DNA of 64,000 nucleotides, from positions 71,775,617-71,839,616 of the forward strand of contig CM055095.1 of NCBI GenBank assembly GCA_029204225.1. Direction: 5' to 3'. Source of the stretch: Diphasiastrum complanatum. Taxonomy: Eukaryota > Streptophyta > Lycopodiopsida > Lycopodiales > Lycopodiaceae. How positions within the stretch are numbered: position 1 is the first letter of the stretch; every line of letters begins with the position of its first letter. A program made the position numbers and the translations under genes. Positions 1 to 10,719 of this stretch are shown here, piece by piece. Below the pieces are notes generated by a model. That model ran no database searches and had not been told where the DNA came from. It saw nothing but the letters and a program-made list of their open reading frames with translations.

Positions 1-636
1 TTTCTTGGAGATCTCTTAAGATCGGTATAGTGTTTAGCTCTATCCTGTTCACTACGAATACGATCCTCAGCCACTTGCAATATCTCTTGCATATCATGCA
101 AGAAATCAGCAACCTTCTGGATCTTAACAGACTTCGTCTCAACATTTACTGGAGATCTAGATTGAAAATCGTACATAAGCATAAAAGGACTATAACCTGT
201 AGTAGAATGTTTTCTACTATTATATTCAAACTCAACCAGTGGGAGATAATCTTCCTAATGAAATTGCCTATGAGAAACATACGTCCTCAAAATATCTTTC
301 ATATTTTGATTAGTCTTTTTTGTCTAGCCATCTGATTCAGGATGATCAGAAGAACTTAAACTCAAAGAAGTTTCTAGTTTATGGAATACTGCTAACCAAA
401 AGTGAGGGGATCTCTATCACTAAAAATGTCACTAGACAGACCATACAACCGAAATAATCTTTCAACAAAGATCTGGGCTAAATTAGAAGCCTTTAAAGTT
501 GACTTAACTGGTATGAATGCAACTAACTTAGTTAACCGATCCACTACAACCCAAATAGAATCAAGTCCAACTACAAAATCCATAGATATGATTTCTCATC
601 TCTTATCAGGGATATCTAACGGATGCAACAAACCAC
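1..636 (-). mobile_element. Ty3/gypsy integrase fragment
   Basis: On the minus strand this stretch reads as the integrase part of a Ty3/gypsy polyprotein. The block around 583-392 carries the start of the catalytic core (MDFVVGLDSIWVVVDRLTK), where the first catalytic Asp would lie, and then SDRDPLTFG. Further left, toward the window edge, weaker matches to the later core and C-terminal part can be read. The piece is a fossil with several breaks and continues off the left edge. Its right end is the LTR that begins at 637, so it appears to be the older target of that element. It belongs to a different subfamily from the chromodomain elements at 53-64 kb, judged by clear differences in the shared integrase core. 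Confidence 0.75.
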
Positions 637-1452
637 TGTTGGGGGTATTCCCAACAAAGTATAAATAAATAAAATCATCCAATAAAATGTGTTGCGAGGG
701 CATGGCATCCTGTGTGTATAAGCCCAGGGCCCAATGCGCACGCAAGTGAAGTTGTAAATAAAATAATAGACTTGGGCCCTTTGTAATTAAAATAAAACTT
801 GAGGCCCAAAGTCAATTCTTAATTCAGAGTTTACTTTTTAGAGTTGGGTCCAATTTTGGACTCACATGAATCTTGTGATTTTCAATGTACTTTCTGTGGA
901 CCCTTGGATCAAGTTAGGTCCAAGATGAATGGATAGGATCAATGTGAATATTAGCCAATAGGATTGAGGGGCAAGGGCCTTCCCCATTTTATAAAAAGAC
1001 ACCATTTGTACATTATTTTCATGTTTAATAGAGAGGAGGAGACTCTACCATTTTGAGAGCTCAAGCATCCTCATTTGCTAATCACTTTGCTTATGCTATT
1101 GTTGTGATTGCTTGTTATTTTCATTTCCCATGCTTTTTGGTTATGCTAGTTAAGGTTTTTCCATAAGCAATGACATTGAGCATTTGAGCTAATCTCCATC
1201 TCATCTCTCTCTCTTTCTCTCTTCTTTTCTCTCTTCCTCTCCTTTTCTATCCCTTTCCTTCACCCAAATCATGATGAATGTTAGAGTAGAGGAGTAGAGT
1301 TAAGGGAGAGTAGTGTTAATGGTGAATAGAGTTAGGGAGGAAGTAGGAAACTAACTAAAATTAGCATCTATGCATAGTTAGGTACCTATCCAGTGATCTA
1401 ACCCTTGTTGACAGGCGGGAGGGCTATACTACGCAAGATCTTCGACCCTACA
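637..1452 (+). repeat. 5' LTR of the Tat/Athila-like element
   Basis: The LTR begins TGTTGGGG and ends CCCTACA, giving short inverted termini of the usual TG...CA form, and it is followed one base later by a primer site. A TATA-like box (TTATAAAAAG) lies at about 989, and a long pyrimidine tract covers about 1200-1260. The right boundary is secure because of the primer site. The left boundary rests on the terminal inverted repeat and the end of integrase-like sequence just before it. No second copy of this LTR was seen in the window. Confidence 0.75.
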
Positions 1453-1453
1453 G

Positions 1454-1471
1454 TGGCGCCGTTGTCGAGGA
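1454..1471 (+). promoter_or_regulatory. Primer-binding site, tRNA-Asp type
   Basis: TGGCGCCGTTGTCGAGGA follows the LTR end after one spacer base. It matches the complement of the 3' end of plant tRNA-Asp at about 16 of 18 positions. This primer is used by Tat/Athila gypsy elements, which supports the family call and fixes the LTR end. Confidence 0.8.
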
Positions 1472-1747
1472 TAGGTTTCCACTAACTAGTTCTTGCTTTT
1501 TAGAGTAGTTTTAGGTAAATTTTTGGGTGTTTAGAGTTAGTTTTTTGTATTTTTTTTTGTGTTTGGAATGTTCACACTAGCGAAGGAGGTGTGAGAGGGT
1601 AGAGGAGGCCCTGAACAGCCTCTAAGGGCTTGAAACCCAAACCAACCAGCCAAAAAACCCAAAAGAAACACACCAATCTGCATTTTTGGAGGGAAAAAGA
1701 GCCTAAAATCTCATCAGATTTTTATATCTCCAGAACCAGTGTGAATT

Positions 1748-2446
1748 AACTCTTGCATGACTAGCAGTAGCTCCAGGGTACTGTCCCAGACCTGCATAGA
1801 AGCCTGCGAGAGTTAGTTCCAAGCAGATTGTAAAAACTAGAGAAAAATCATAAAAAATTCAAAAAACCCTTGAAAAAATCCAAAAAAATTCTAATTTTCA
1901 TAAGAACTCTCGCAGAGCCCTCTGAAGTTCCATCTCAATGAGACCAAGACACAGAGAAGCTTGCGAGAGTTAGTTTGATGTCTAAGTGCCTGTGCGAGAG
2001 TTCTCAGTGAAAAAAAGACGGGAAAGTACCAGTGAACCCTCGCAGACAGCAAAAATTTTAGTTCCAATGGTCAAGAACTCTCGTAGAGCATTTTGAAGTT
2101 CCATCTCAGTGAGACCAGGACACATAAGAGCTTGCGAGAGTTAGTTTGATTCCAGTGAGCAGAAAATTGGGTTTAAGTGCTAAAAAAATCACTAAAATGT
2201 GAAGATCCAACAAATCCTTCCAGTAAGAACTCTCACAGACCCTCTCAATCGATTCAAAATATTAATTTACATCAGTGATGAAGCCTGTGAGAGTTAGTTT
2301 TGAGATTTGGTGAGGATCAAGCCAAAAAAGTGGTTTTGAACCCTCGCAGACAGTGAAATTTTCACTTCTTGCAAGAGTTAACTCTCACAAAGAATTCTAT
2401 AGTGAGATCTGAACTAGATCCAGCTACTGTGAGCCTTGCGAGAGTT
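1748..2446 (+). repeat. Array of five leader hairpins with 47-nt loops
   Basis: Five units spaced about 152-171 bp apart each have a left arm like AACTCTCGCA and a right arm like TGCGAGAGTT. The arm pairs are 1748-1757/1805-1814, 1905-1914/1962-1971, 2076-2085/2133-2142, 2228-2237/2286-2295 and 2380-2389/2437-2446. The enclosed loops are 47, 47, 47, 48 and 47 nt. Unit 2 is fully Watson-Crick. Units 1 and 3 keep pairing through a G-U pair. Unit 4 has matched changes on both arms (AACTCTCACA with TGTGAGAGTT). Unit 5 has one mismatch. Loops of units 2 and 3 are clearly homologous, so these are also diverged tandem repeats. The array sits between the primer site and gag, where packaging, dimerisation or translation signals are expected. 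The function is an inference. Confidence 0.75.
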
Positions 2447-2684
2447 ACTTCCCAAAGATCACAGAGATATCAAGTTTTTTATCTGCAAAAACAGCTAAAG
2501 AACCCTCACACAGCCAACCCTCACACAAGAGAACCTTGCAGATCAGATCAATGGAAAGATCTGCATCAGATCTAGCTACTGTCAAAATCTCAGGTCAATC
2601 AATGCAAGGAGTAAAAAGTTATCAAGGGAAAACCACCGTAAAAGGCCTAAAATTCACTTCCGGCCGATCAGATCGATCAGATCC

Positions 2685-3735
2685 TTGAGATTCAGACAAC
2701 ATCCTACTGTAGAAGCAAGATCGAATCACTTTGGAACCCACCATCGGATGAATCTGAGATCGAGACGGTCAATAGCACGAAGGATAGCAAATCAAGCACC
2801 AGACCTTCCCAGATTAGCAGCCGTGCAACAAGAGGCAGAACCGGACCCAACACCAATGGATCCAATGGGCCAACTTGCACCTATCGCTCCCTTGCAAGCA
2901 GTCCGGAGAGCACCACGAATGGAAATATCAAAATACGACGGATCATCAGATCCCATCTGATTCCTCCAGATCTACGAGCAAGCTTGTGAAATCTACGGCA
3001 AACGAACACCTGCGGAGAAGCTGATGTTGTTCCTCATGTCCTTATTGGCAGTGGCTCAGGATTGGTTTTTCAACCTGTTAGAGGAAGAAAAATCTACCTG
3101 GGAAGCGGTTAAAGTGGCTCTCATTACGCGCTTTAAACCAAGAAAGTTCTTGGAAGACCCGTTCCTCCTGTTGAGCAAAGTCAAAATGGAAAAACGAGAA
3201 AGGGTCAGGGACTATATTGAGCGGGTCAAACACTTACGATCCGAGTGCAGTGTAGCCCTAACTCCCGATCATGTGGTGATCATGTGGTTCCTAGCCAGAC
3301 TACCACGAAGCATTAGAAGAGAACTGAAACAATGGGAGCAGTACGTTGAGTCTTCAAGAAGCTATGGAAGATGCCATCAGGGAAGAGGATGAGGGATCTG
3401 ACGACGAATATCCATCCACCCATACCCCTACTCCCTCGTTAGCATCATCATTACCATCCGCATCTGCTCTATCCACAAAACTGATGTTGGAGCAAATGAC
3501 GAAATTACACAAACAACAGATGGAGCAACTTACGACATAGTTTGACCAGAAACTGAAGGCCTTACAGAGAGCTGTAGCAGTAATGCCACATCAACCAGAA
3601 CCAAACCAGCTGCAGTATCCAAGACGAGAAAATGTATGGTGTTCAGTGTGCATGCAAAACCATACGACGAACGAGTGTCCAGTCCTAAAAAACAAGAGAA
3701 TTCTTGAAACTCGGAAAGAGGCAGAGATATCTCTA
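2685..3735 (+). pseudogene. gag of the Tat/Athila-like element (broken)
   Basis: This codes for a Ty3/gypsy gag (capsid/nucleocapsid) protein. Visible parts in order are an Arg-rich N-terminal region, the capsid segment with APRMEISKYDGSSDP, the typical DWFFNLLEEEKSTWEAVK and DPFLLLSKVKMEKRERVRDY stretches, an acidic linker, and one zinc knuckle near the end (CSVCMQNHTTNEC, spacing C-X2-C-X3-H-X4-C). It has about three breaks. The sequence is close to the gag at 35590-37150 and the partial one at 30350, so all three belong to one lineage. A gag protein would form the virus-like particle in the cytoplasm. It is a fossil here. Confidence 0.8.
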
Positions 3736-3736
3736 T

Positions 3737-4175
3737 AGGCTTAGTCCTTGTAGCTCTATGCTTGATTGTGCTTTAATCAGCTCAATATCTATCAATAAAG
3801 CATTGATTTGGAATTAAAGATTTGGTCACCTTAATCATGTATTGATAGGTAACATGTCTAGGCATTCTTCAGTTCTTGATTTGGACTATCAAATTGTCAA
3901 CCCTCCTATCTGCCAAAGCTATATCGTCGGAAAGCAGGCAAGAAGGCCATTTAAGTCAAATCAAGAACACATATCTAAATATTTGCTAGACATTGTACAT
4001 ACCGATATATGTGGCCCAACGTAGACACCATCATTGCTTGGTGCTAAATTCTTTATTACATTTATAGATGACTATTCTAAAAGAACTGTTGTATATTTTC
4101 TGAAGCACAAATCTGAAGCCTTATAGTTCTTCAAGAAATACAAAGAAAAATATAGAGTTGCAGACAGACAAGAAG
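3737..4175 (+). mobile_element. Ty1/copia integrase fragment
   Basis: This plus-strand scrap resembles the pre-integrase zinc-binding segment (FGHLNHVLIGNMS) and the start of the integrase core, with LLDIVHTDICGPT and FFITFIDDYSKRTVVYFLK. The same wording appears in the copia fragment at 37151-40324 (LDIVHSDICGP), so the two are probably one family. It is broken with several interruptions and has no LTRs attached. It starts exactly where the gag of the preceding element stops, so it marks an insertion or a deletion junction. Confidence 0.75.
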
Positions 4176-4468
4176 ATATTGATTAGCTCAATAATCTATC
4201 TATTCGATCAATTGAACATCCAAAGCGCAATTGTTTTGTTCTTTCTCGCTATTATTACAAAGTATTATTTTAGGAAGAAGGCAACTCTGACTGCATTTAG
4301 ACTGTATCTATTTGCGAGTAAATAATCATTGTTCCAGTAACCTAGGTCGTGTGTATTGTGATTGAATGTTTATTTTATTCATGTTTTGATTCTTTTTTGC
4401 TTGCAGAAAAACTTATTCGTAGATTAAATTGTCTTCTATGACTGATAGTTTGAGTCAATTGTGACGCT
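4176..4468. other. Target DNA left of the young copia element
   Basis: No complete gene is visible. This DNA continues at 10627 on the far side of the copia insertion. It contains a short block followed by a plausible intron (GTAAAT near 4319, a pyrimidine-rich stretch, TTGCTTGCAG near 4407). It could be remnant host exons, but the protein was not recognised and stops are present. Confidence 0.3.
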
Positions 4469-5150
4469 TGTTAAAAATTCACAATTCTAGCTTGACTAGT
4501 TTTGGTCATATGACTTGTAAATAGTTAGATGGTCATGATGTGGCTTGTCACACGTGCCAAATAGCATAGGATTCCATTCATAAGGATGTTCTCAAGTAGA
4601 CCTAAGTGTTAGAACCTTTGGAATGAGTCCAAATTATGCTTAGATACAAGGGAGAAAAAATAGGAGCTATTTTTGGTAATTTTTGCATTGTTGAGGGATC
4701 TCCAAGATTCCAACCCTAACTTGGTAGGGATGAAAGATCCACCAAAATTAGCATTAGGGATAGGTTTAGGGCTACTCATACCTGCCCAAAACCGTGATGG
4801 ATCATGTATATATAGGTGATGATATCTCACCAAAATCAATCAAGCAATTTCATGTTTTTTCTCTCATAATGGTGCAATTGCTCTCTATGTTCATAATTGT
4901 TTGAGTACTTGTGATTACTAATGATTATAGGATTGAATGTAGGTCTGGTGTACAGTACTCAGACTGTGGGAGGCCGTACTTTCACACGTGTGAAGTCTTC
5001 TTCAAGGATTTGGGCCATTTAGTGAGGTTCAAGCATAGATTTTTGATGGATTTTGATGGTTCAACTTGTGCTAATCTTATGAAATCATAATATATTGTTT
5101 CCCTCATCATTTCAAGTGTTTTAGGATCCTTATTTGCTGTAATTTTTACA
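4469..5150 (+). repeat. 5' LTR of the young copia element
   Basis: It begins TGTTAAAAATTC and ends TTTTTACA, directly before the primer site. A TATA-like run (TATATATA) lies near 4806, about where a U3 promoter should be. It is essentially identical to the copy at 9945-10626. Confidence 0.93.
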
Positions 5151-5163
5151 TGGTATCAGAGCC
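5151..5163 (+). promoter_or_regulatory. Primer-binding site, initiator tRNA-Met
   Basis: TGGTATCAGAGCC follows the LTR without a spacer. It is the standard plant copia primer site, complementary to the 3' end of initiator tRNA-Met. Confidence 0.9.
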
Positions 5164-5961
5164 TAAAGGCTGAAATGAGCTAAATCCTTGGTTTTCATTC
5201 AATTTGATCACAATTTTTGATCTAAATCTTGTGTAGATTGGATCTTAGCATCTAGTATTGATTCTAGAACTCAAAGTGAGTCAAATACATTGGAGATTGG
5301 TGTTGTGTGACTTAATTTGCAGGTGTTTAGGTGTCTGAAACCAGAGGCAAAGTTGAATTCAATTCACATTACCAAGATAGCAAGTTTTGCTTGCTCCAAG
5401 CATTGATTTCTAAGCGAGTTTTGGAGGTGATTTCATAGAGAAGGCTTTCTAGCATTCAACGAGAGGGAAGATCAGAGTTTTGGGGACTCTTCAAGGCTGT
5501 TCTAAGGTGTAGTAGGCACCTCCTAAAGTGATTTAGGTTCAGTCCAACCATTGCTTGACTTATGCACCAAATTAGATCAATTTTTCATCAATTTTGATCA
5601 TTTTTTGCTTGTGATTGGATAGTAGATTGTGTTGCATCCTCATTAAGTTCCATTTAGATCTTTTACAAGTGATTTTGGAAGTATATTAGGTTGCTGAAAT
5701 TCACTCTTGATCAGATCATTTGGAAGCTTTAATGTTCTTTATAGAAAGAGGGGCAATTCTACTAGTATTGTCTACTTCAATCAAGCAAGTGCATTGTTTC
5801 TAGTATTCTATGATTTGATTTTGTTAGAGATCATTCTTAGATCTTTATAGGAAGTCTATTACTGATCTTTTCAGGTCCCTAAGAAGTGGGATAAGGTAGA
5901 CCTTCAATCAAATCAATACAAGTAACCTTCATTTGTGTCAAGTCCTTGATTAGGAAACTAG
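5164..5961 (+). other. Untranslated leader of the young copia element
   Basis: About 800 bp between the primer site and the gag start contain no long frame. This is normal leader length for copia elements. I saw no hairpin array like that in the gypsy leader at 1748-2446. Confidence 0.6.
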
Positions 5962-8900
5962 ATGGCATCTATAAATGCATATCTTTTGGATACTAATGAA
6001 AGGCTCAACAAGACTAACTATTCCATATGGAAAGTTAGAATGGAATCTATCATGATCATGCAAGATCTGATGGAAATTGTAAATGGTAAGGAGGGTGAAC
6101 CTATTCATCCTCAAGAAAAAGCCAAATACATCAAGAGGTGCAATGTTGCACTACATTGCATAAAAATGAATGTTGCAAATGAACTCTTAAGAGAGGTAGG
6201 AGATTGCACTTAAGCTCAAGATGCTTGGGAGACTTTGAAAAAGGTCTATGAATCCAAGAACCAAAATAGAATGTTAGCTTTGAAGAATCAAATCTATAGA
6301 AGCTATCAAAAGAAAGGAGAGAGTGCACATACTTTTGTCATAAGAGTAAAGGAATTGAACAAAGAGCTAGCCTTTATAGGTGACCCTATCAAGGATGAAG
6401 AGCTTGTTCAACTCATATTGAATGGACTAAGCTTTGAATTTGACAATTTGGTTCAGGGATATGCAATTATGGGTAAGCTACCCATACTTGAAGAACTCCA
6501 AGGCACACTCATGGCCGAGGAATCAAGAAGGATCCAAATGCAAGAGAGGATGGATAGGCTTTCCATCCAAGGTGGAGAGGACCAAGCTCTCTTCACCAAA
6601 GGCAAAGGCAGGTCCAAAGCCAAAGGATCAACATTCAAGAAGTCTACAAAGCTTGAGGATCAAGAAGGACCCCCAAAGGCATCTCCATCAACCACCAAAG
6701 TCAAGAAGGACAAATCAAAGGTGAAGTGCTACTACTGTAGCAAGATGGGGCATTATGCCTCGGAATGCTTCAAGAGGAAGCAAGATAAAAGCCAAGCCAA
6801 CATGAGCAAAGAGGAGGAGGAGGAGAGCTCACATGAGGACTCTCTCATGATGTCCATATTTTCTTCAACAAGCTTCAAAGGAGAAGATCCTTGGTGGATT
6901 GACTCGGGTGCTAGTTCACACATGACTAGTAAAAGGGAGTTTTTCTCTTCTCTCTTATCTTATGATGGACCTATAAAGTCTATCTATACAGCAAATGATG
7001 AAGCTTGTAAGATTGAAGGAGTTGGTAGCATTCCCCTTTGCTTAGGATCTTCCAAAAAGATCAACATAGAAGGTGTTTTGTACATTCCTACAATAACAAA
7101 GAATCTACTAAGTGTTGGCCAAATGGTAGACAATGGTTTCAATGTTGACTTTGCTTCAAATGAATGTTTCATCAAGAATAAGGGTAAGATAGTGGCTAAG
7201 GGCACTAGACTTGGCAAACTTTATAAGCTGGATGCATTTGTGGATACTAATGTTGTCATGTTGGCCGAGAAGAGCAAGATATCTACCTTTACTTTATGGC
7301 ACAAAAGACTTGGACATGTCAACTCGGGTTCCATGGAGGCTATGATCAAGGAGGAGTATGCTTTAGGCCTACCAAGGTCTATTGGGAAGGAAGACAAGGT
7401 TTGTGAACCTTGTGCCTTATACAAGGCACATAAGAAGGTGTTTCCTAACTCCATCACAAAGTCATCTCATCCTCTTGAACTCATACACTCGGATGTGCAC
7501 ATTGCTAGCACCAAATCTAATGGAGGTTCATCCATGTTTTTAACCTTCATTGATGACTACTCAAGATATTGTTGGGTGTTCTTACTTTCCTTCAAGTCTC
7601 AAGTATTTGATACTTTTGTAAAGTTCAAGTTGTTTGTGGAAAAGCATCATAATCATAGCATCAAGATTCTTAGAAGTGACAATGGTGGAGAATTCATCTC
7701 CAATGAGTTCAAGGCCTTTTGTGAGGAGGAAGGGATCAAGAAAGAGACTTCTTGTCCTTACACTCCTCAACAAAATGGAGTTGCTGAAAGAAGGAATAGA
7801 ACATTATGTGAATGTTCTAAGGCTTTAAGATTAGATGCTTGTTTGCCCAAATCCTTTTGGGGTGAGTCTCTTGTATGTGCAAACTACTTGATGAATAGGG
7901 TGTCTTGCAAAGCAATTGAAGGCAAAACTCCATATGAGATGTTGTATGGAAAGAAACCCAATCTTAATCACTTGAAAGTTTTTGGGTGTATATGTTATGT
8001 GCATGTGCCATTGGAAACAAGAACCAAGGAGGATCCATCTTCCACAAGAGGGATCATGCTTGGATATGCAAGCTCAAGCAAGGGCTACAAAGTCTATCTC
8101 CCATCCTTGAACAAATTTGTTGTTTCAAGGGATGTCATCTTTGATGAACATCATATGCATATGCTTCAAGAAGGCTCAAGTGCTCCAACAATCAAGAAGA
8201 AGATGGCCGAGGAGCAAGATCTTGGTTTTGAGGAGGAGCTCATGGAGGAGCAAGCACCAAACCCACCTATCACACCAAGGAGATCTTCAAGGGCAAAAGT
8301 GGAGCCATCAAGGCTCACATATCAAGGCAAAGGACAGCAAGTTGAGGGTATATCATCCACTTCTTATGCTTTATCTAGTTTTGAAGAACCGTCTAATGTT
8401 GAAGATGCATTGAGCTCCAAAGAATGGTATAAAGCTATGTTGGATGAGTATGATGCCTTGATTGAGAATGAAACTTGGTTGCTTGTTGAGAGACCTCAAA
8501 GGAATGTAATAGGATGCAAGTGGGTCTTCAAGCTTAAGTTGAATGCAAATGGGAGTGTTAACAAACATAAAGCAAGATTAGTTGCAAAAGGTTATGCTCA
8601 AGAGAGAGGGATAGACTATGAGGAAACTTTTGCACCCGTGGCCAAGATGGTCACAATAAGACTAATCATTGCACTTGCATCACATTTTGGATGGATTCTA
8701 TGTCAAATGGATGTCTCTAATGCTTTCTTGAATGGTTTTTTGGAAGAGGATATCTATATGGAGCAGCCACAAGGGTTCATCAAGCATGGAATGGAGAACA
8801 AAGTATGCCATCTCCAAAGAAGCATCTATGGCTTGAAGCAAGCCTCGAGATCTTGGAATTCAAGACTACATTGCTATCTTATTTCACTTTCTTTTGTTCA

Positions 8901-9930
8901 AAGTGAATATGATCCCACTCTTTACATTAAGTTTGATGATGTTGGTATTGTACTTTTACTCATTTATGTAGATGACATCATCATTAGTGGAAATAGTGTT
9001 GATGGTATTGAAAAAATCAAGATAGATCTATCCTTAGAGTTCAAGATGGTAGATCTAGCGTGTCTTCACTTCATCTTAGGCATAGAAGTACTTGGAGGGT
9101 CTGATTTTATCTTTATAAGTCAAGTAAACTATGCTCAAAGTCTTTTGAAGAAGTTTAAGATGGAAGTATGCAAAAGTGTTGACACACCAATGGAGCAAGA
9201 TGTAAAAGTGCCAAATGAAGATGATGAAAGATCCTTCATGGACATCACTTTGTTTAGGCAACTTATAGGTTCCTTAATGTGGATCACTATAACTAGACCA
9301 GATCTTAGCTTTAGTGTATGTAGGTTGAGCCAATCCATGCAAAAGCCATTGAATATGCATTGGAAAAAGGCTAAGAGGATTCTAAGATACATCTCGGGTA
9401 CATTGGATTTTGGGATTCTATATAGAGGAGATGTGATTAACCTTCATGCATTTAGTGATTCAGATTTTGCAGGGGACAAGAGGGATAGGAAATCAACAAG
9501 TGCCTATTCAACTTTCATAGGAGAAGGTGTGGTTTCATGGCTTTCAAAAAAGCAAGAAACTATATCTCTATCTTCAACCGAGGCCGAGTACAAAGCTTTG
9601 ACAACCACTACAAAGGAGGTACTTTGGATCAAGAGATTATTGGTGGAACTAAAGATCATGGATTCAGAGGAGGCACCAATCATCTACAATGACAATATAT
9701 CAGCCCAACACCTTGCATCTAACCCAATCTTCCATGCAAGATCTAAGCACATTGAGATATGCCATCACTTTGTGAGAGAAATGGTGCAAGCCAAGGAGAT
9801 TGCTTTGGAGCATGTTCCAAGCAATGAATGTGTAGCTGATCTACTTACTAAACCACTTCAAAAGACACCTTTTATGAAGTTCAGATCATCACTTGGAGTG
9901 ATTAGTAAAGCAATGATTGAACCAAGCTAG
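5962..9930 (+). CDS. Ty1/copia gag-pol polyprotein
   Basis: One reading frame of about 1320 codons encodes the whole polyprotein. Parts in order: gag of the copia type, starting MASINAYLLDTNERLNKTNY; a CCHC zinc knuckle (CYYCSKMGHYASEC); an aspartic protease with WWIDSGASSHM; the integrase zinc-binding segment (HKRLGHVNSG, then CEPC); the integrase core with HSDVH, SDNGGEF and PQQNGVAERRNR; reverse transcriptase with the YVDDIIISG active site; and RNase H with SDSDFAGDKRDRKST, SSTEAEYKAL and the C-terminal HARSKHIEI and DLLTKPL stretches. The start was chosen as the first ATG of a continuous copia gag. The region looks almost whole, with about one break. The protein would assemble particles, copy the RNA and integrate the cDNA. 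Confidence 0.92.
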
Positions 9931-9933
9931 ATA

Positions 9934-9944
9934 GTGAGGAGGAG
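9934..9944 (+). promoter_or_regulatory. Polypurine tract of the young copia element
   Basis: GTGAGGAGGAG lies directly before the 3' LTR and would prime plus-strand DNA synthesis. Confidence 0.8.
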
Positions 9945-10626
9945 TGTTAAAAATTCACAATTCTAGCTTGACTAGTTTTGGTCATATGACTTGTAAATAG
10001 TTAGATGGTCATGATGTGGCTTGTCACACGTGCCAAATAGCATAGGATTCCATTCATAAGGATGTTCTCAAGTAGACCTAAGTGTTAGAACCTTTGGAAT
10101 GAGTCCAAATTATGCTTAGATACAAGGGAGAAAAAATAGGAGCTATTTTTGGTAATTTTTGCATTGTTGAGGGATCTCCAAGATTCCAACCCTAACTTGG
10201 TAGGGATGAAAGATCCACCAAAATTAGCATTAGGGATAGGTTTAGGGCTACTCATACCTGCCCAAAACCGTGATGGATCATGTATATATAGGTGATGATA
10301 TCTCACCAAAATCAATCAAGCAATTTCATGTTTTTTCTCTCATAATGGTGCAATTGCTCTCTATGTTCATAATTGTTTGAGTACTTGTGATTACTAATGA
10401 TTATAGGATTGAATGTAGGTCTGGTGTACAGTACTCAGACTGTGGGAGGCCGTACTTTCACACGTGTGAAGCCTTCTTCAAGGATTTGGGCCATTTAGTG
10501 AGGTTCAAGCATAGATTTTTGATGGATTTTGATGGTTCAACTTGTGCTAATCTTATGAAATCATAATATATTGTTTCCCTCATCATTTCAAGTGTTTTAG
10601 GATCCTTATTTGCTGTAATTTTTACA
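9945..10626 (+). repeat. 3' LTR of the young copia element
   Basis: A 682-bp copy of 4469-5150 with the same ends. I found one base difference by eye. It is followed by ACGCT, the second half of the target duplication. Confidence 0.93.
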
Positions 10627-10719
10627 ACGCTCTAATCTTCGCACCTGATACACTTCCGCACAACTAAATCTAAAACCAATCTAATTCGTGCATGGCTATG
10701 GAATCAATTGTATCGATTC

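Larger units (their letters stand above)
637..3736 (+). mobile_element. Tat/Athila-like gypsy element, 5' part (LTR, leader, gag)
   Basis: This is the left end of an LTR element. An 816-bp LTR is followed by a primer site matching tRNA-Asp, a leader of about 1.2 kb, and a gag region. The order and the TGGCGCC primer site are typical of the Tat/Athila branch of Ty3/gypsy. No protease, RT or integrase of this element is present. After gag the sequence changes abruptly to a copia fragment, so the 3' part and second LTR are missing. It is broken, with several interruptions in gag. Related gag regions occur at 30350-31300 and 35590-37150. Age cannot be estimated because there is no partner LTR. 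Confidence 0.75.
4469..10626 (+). mobile_element. Young, nearly whole Ty1/copia element
   Basis: This is a full-length copia element of 6158 bp. It has two 682-bp LTRs, an initiator-Met primer site, one long gag-pol region in a single frame and a purine tract before the 3' LTR. It is flanked by a 5-bp target duplication, ACGCT, at 4464-4468 and 10627-10631. Comparing the LTRs by eye I find about one difference in 682 bp, so the insertion is very recent, probably well under half a million years at usual plant rates. It looks almost whole, with about one break in the coding region. It is the freshest insertion in the window, and related copies elsewhere could mobilise it in trans. Confidence 0.93.

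Noticed and set aside
5151-5163. tRNA-Met-like sequences as tRNA genes
   Set aside because: Only 12-13 bases match, on the complementary side and next to LTRs. They are primer sites, as are those at 20498, 39594 and 59368.
4609-10315. Identical 76-codon minus-strand frames at 4609-4839 and 10085-10315
   Set aside because: They lie in the two LTR copies and are identical only because the LTRs are. There is no sign of coding selection.
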